Positions 45,270-64,000 of a stretch of DNA of 64,000 nt are shown piece after piece. The notes beneath the pieces are model-generated. The model worked only from the letters and a program-made list of their open reading frames with translations. It searched no databases and was not told where the DNA came from. Positions within the stretch are counted from its first letter, which is position 1. Each line of letters opens with the position of its first letter. The stretch lies in assembly GCA_963693365.1 (NCBI GenBank), contig CAVNZM010000005.1, positions 2,480,001-2,544,000 of the forward strand, read 5' to 3'. A program made the translations under genes and the position numbers. The DNA comes from Amoebidium appalachense (Eukaryota > Ichthyosporea).

Positions 45270-45366
45270 TTTTTTTCCCCGTGTGGTGCAGGAGTCGCTC
45301 GACCGGCTGGTGGAGATTCAGCAGGCACTGCTCCAGTCTGCAGCCCAATGCAATGTTAAGATGTGA
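34677..45366 (+). CDS. GRAMD1-like: GRAM-VASt-transmembrane protein (Aster/GRAMD1/Lam family sterol transporter)
   Basis: Ten exons (34677-34872, 38013-38379, 39022-39267, 40184-40277, 41177-41277, 41722-42042, 42556-42639, 43497-43621, 44230-44498, 45292-45366) close in phase to about 625 residues. Order: a low-complexity N-terminus; a Ser/Lys-rich region (about 66-188); a GRAM domain (about 195-300, with [31 protein letters not shown] and [20 protein letters not shown]); an acidic linker; a VASt/ASTER domain (about 350-525, with [20 protein letters not shown] and [19 protein letters not shown]); a single membrane helix near 570-600 ([20 protein letters not shown]); and a 24-residue tail. 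Family members sit in the ER membrane, bind plasma-membrane phosphatidylserine/cholesterol through GRAM and carry sterol in VASt. The ATG context is CCACCATGC. Exon 2's donor is taken as AA|GTAGGT to avoid an in-frame TAG. Intron 1 is 3.1 kb and may hide another exon. Confidence 0.93.
35450..35640. repeat. Imperfect (CA)n tract
   Basis: CA-rich sequence in intron 1 of the GRAM-VASt gene, followed by a poly-C run at 35670-35690. Confidence 0.85.
35755..35997 (+). pseudogene. Possible retroelement protein C-terminus
   Basis: The frame ending at 35997 contains [39 protein letters not shown] and HIYRG. A small-residue start, then [12 protein letters not shown], then a basic helix resembles the C-terminal thumb-side tail seen in some reverse-transcriptase-encoding elements. 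No catalytic YxDD box or upstream RT domain is visible. It sits inside intron 1 and runs up to a poly-C tract. The assignment is an impression, not a match. Confidence 0.25.
36011..36065. repeat. Poly-C run of about 49
   Basis: Nearly uninterrupted poly-C in intron 1 of the GRAM-VASt gene. It directly precedes a copy of the poly-C-tailed repeat. Confidence 0.95.
36077..36208 (+). repeat. Middle part of the poly-C-tailed repeat
   Basis: It matches the full copies from CGGCCTTTCCCACTGCCC through GGTGAATAGGTCGAAACTCG almost base for base, then passes straight into poly-C. It lacks the final 110-bp module. Confidence 0.85.
36610..36722 (+). repeat. Diverged 3' module of the poly-C-tailed repeat
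   Basis: GCATACTTGAATGTTTGCCT-like sequence leads to GCGTACTTCGTACCGTGTTC and AGCATTCAAA then C-rich sequence. It follows the family order but is diverged. Confidence 0.45.
37119..37684 (+). repeat. Full-length poly-C-tailed interspersed repeat, copy 1
   Basis: About 565 bases, from CAAAGCAATGGATGATACCA to TTTGACGCATTCAA followed by about 30 C. It is nearly identical to 52579-53149. Internal landmarks are a hairpin (ACGGGGGAGCTTC, loop, GAAGCCCCGT) near 37337-37364, a CTCGTCTCTGATCAAGACGG block and GAGGTGAATAGGTCGAAACT. No coding frame is preserved. It lies in intron 1 of the GRAM-VASt gene, in the sense orientation. Confidence 0.85.
38590..40115. repeat. G-runs and (GGT)n/(GT)n in GRAM-VASt introns 2 and 3
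   Basis: G-runs at about 38608-38655, 39336-39353, 39603-39650, 39694-39712 and 40081-40107, with (GT)n and (GGT)n beside them. Here the purine strand is the sense strand, unlike most introns in these genes. Confidence 0.85.
40660..41415. repeat. Poly-C, poly-G and C-run/A-run tracts
   Basis: C-rich to 40699, G-runs at 40855-40890 and 41050-41080 (after (GGT)n), and a C-run passing directly into an A-run at 41360-41413, all in introns 4 and 5. Confidence 0.85.
42668..42806 (+). repeat. 3' module of the poly-C-tailed repeat
   Basis: AACTCGGGTACTGTGGATGA through TTTGACGCATTCAAA then poly-C, nearly identical to the full copies. It starts 28 bases after the exon 7 donor, separated from it by poly-C. 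Confidence 0.85.
42860..42970. repeat. (CA)n and (CCA)n
   Basis: About 39 CA units then CCA/CAC repeats in GRAM-VASt intron 7. Confidence 0.95.
43655..43738 (+). repeat. Diverged end of the poly-C-tailed repeat
   Basis: TGTGTTGTTCG, TTTGTACCTCGTACTCTGTA and ACACATTCAA then C-rich sequence, starting 35 bases after the exon 8 donor. Confidence 0.4.
44815..45215 (+). repeat. Two diverged ends of the poly-C-tailed repeat flanking (CA)n
   Basis: At 44818-44872 CTGCATCGTGTTGTCCGTTG leads to TGCTTCGTACTTAATAGCGC then poly-C. At 45160-45213 TTCCGTTGATCCGCCGTGAA leads to GTGTACTTGGCACCCTGTTA and ACACATGCTTA then poly-C. The second poly-C forms the pyrimidine tract before the last exon. Confidence 0.45.
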
Positions 45367-46000
45367 AACTGGACATCGGGTATGAGGGTTAACCTTTGTA
45401 GTACATACTATCAGCATGATGGATTGATGTCGATATCCTGGTAGTTGCGTGAACGTACTATGAGTTGTAGCATGCATGTGTATTGCGAAATATGTATCGT
45501 ATGATGGAATGAATTGACACGCGTGATATAATATTACGTGACTGGTTGTTTTGTTTTTAGATTAGTAGGCCGAGGCACGTTACATAAGAAAGGGAAGATG
45601 TGAAAGCTGTCTTTATGTGCTCCATGTAAGAGTAGGAACTGTGTTGTATGATAAGGTATTACATCTTCTACTTTGCTTGCTGTCAACCTGGCACGGCAGC
45701 CTGTTTAAATACAAGTTCCATTTTTATTTTTGTTCCCTCAATACTGCCAGAGGGTATTTCAATCCATTGCACCACATGATGTGTGGTGTGTCAACCATTG
45801 GGTACTCCAGTAGATACGGAAACCCCATGATTGATATGCAATCGTCCGTATGGCGTATTTTTCCAAACAACTCTATAACGGCTAAAAATCAATAGAAAAT
45901 GCTGAAATAAATTTAAATTTTATATGCCGACGGGTATCTGTCTCATCTATTATACTTTTACTAAGTTCGGGCAACAATTTGCTTTGCCTTGTCTAGACAA

Positions 46001-46045
<45 letters not shown>

Positions 46046-46779
46046 AGAACACCATGCGATCTCATTGGCTCCTCCAGTGAATGGCGCGAAAACTATGATA
46101 TTGGTGACGTCAATCTCCGTCACGAAGGTGCATGCGCGAATTGCATCGCGAAAGGGCCCGGGAACTGTCACCTGCAGCTTGTAGCTACTATAGTGTGGTG
46201 GTAAACAGGACACAGAGGGGTTGGAACAGCATCGGAGGAAAGGGAGGGAGGTAAGCACGCCAACGACATACTCAGAAGCTACAGAATGGAAGTTGGTCAG
46301 ACAGTCTAGCGGAAGGGAAAGAAGAAGGGGGCTCGAATAGAAGTAAAGGCCTTTTGCTAGACTGGGAAAGGAAAAATGCTCTGGTGCTTGTGTGCGAGGT
46401 AGTTTGCGAGTGTAACTATGTGTATGCATGTGTGCATTCGTGCTTGCGTGGGTGTTTGTGGATGGAGGGGAGCAGGCGAGCAGCAGAGCACCAATATAAA
46501 GTAGAGACTCAGTCGAGAAGGCAGTTGGGACACGGGACATGTTGCTGTGATAAACACACGACATCACCCCTGGGTTCATCAGCCTCTTAAATCCCAGCCG
46601 ATACATCCACAGGCATGTGGGGAAAGCGCTGTCAGCAAGTTGAGGGTTTGGTAGCTGTGACAGCGTGTTATGGACGTTGACCTCTGACCATCTAAATCTA
46701 CAACTGAATTCAACGTTTCCTATAAAACCAACACGACTTCTCCCTCACAGGCCCAACCACCATACCTGCACCTACCACC
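45367..46779. other. Intergenic region
   Basis: 3' flank of the GRAM-VASt gene and 5' flank of the membrane-protein gene. It has a poly-C/(CA)n tract at 46003-46046 and otherwise unique sequence. AATAAA-type signals lie near 45905. I see no gene in it. Confidence 0.4.
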
Positions 46780-63751
<16,972 letters not shown>

Positions 63752-64000
63752 GTATGACTTCCCCCCCCCCCCCCCAACTCCCCCTCCTCCCCACTCCCCC
63801 CGCCCCCTCCCCTCCTCCTCGTCCTCCTCCTCCGGCTCTTCCCCTTTACACATCCCGCGCACAGGCGCGCGCACACACACGTACACACGTACACACACGT
63901 ACACGTACATACACGTACATACACGTACATACAAGGGAGCATGTATGGAGAGAGAGAGAAAAGCCCAGAAAAAGAGAAAACAATAAAAGAGGAGGAAATA

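Overview
This window is nuclear DNA from a eukaryote with many introns. Genes are split into short exons (mostly 45-320 bases) by introns full of poly-C/poly-G runs, (CA)n/(GT)n and (CT)n microsatellites and interspersed repeats. Start sites carry good Kozak contexts. The gene set is a Myc-type bHLH-leucine-zipper factor, calcineurin B and a GRAM-VASt (Aster/GRAMD1) protein. A Myc-type factor points to Holozoa, perhaps a unicellular holozoan such as an ichthyosporean relative. That taxonomic guess is inference and of low certainty. Nothing prokaryotic is visible.

Layout. 395-1635 (-) encodes the Myc-like factor, with a promoter-like stretch to its right. 2-20 kb is mostly repeats, homopolymers and transposon relics. 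It also holds weakly supported exon candidates: 4258-4356 (-), 9408-9656 (+), 13187-13277 (+), 15491-15610 (+) and 16921-17466 (-). 21011-22756 (-) is a four-exon gene for a charged, probably nuclear protein that I do not recognise. 24509-31795 (+) is calcineurin B in seven exons. 31785-32141 (-) holds the last two exons of a convergent gene whose coding end overlaps that of calcineurin B. 34677-45366 (+) is a ten-exon GRAM-VASt-transmembrane sterol-transport protein. 46780-63751 (+) is at least 23 exons of a very large multi-pass membrane protein, unrecognised and open at the right edge.

The gene models were built by hand from reading frame, splice-site dinucleotides and phase compatibility. 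Phases close exactly across all seven calcineurin B exons, all four exons of the nuclear gene, and the 23 membrane-protein exons except near exon 2. The GRAM-VASt exons also close, but the first junction is less certain.

The most distinctive non-genic signals are a repeat family that always runs in the + direction and ends in poly-C, several GC-AG introns, and splice sites lying inside microsatellites. Others are an inverted pair of elements encoding a conserved Cys/His motif, two kinds of MITE-like inverted repeats, and dense clusters of CArG-like and TEAD-like motifs. No operon-like logic applies. Calcineurin B acts in calcium signalling, the GRAM-VASt protein in ER sterol transport and Myc in growth control, and the sequence does not tie them to one pathway.
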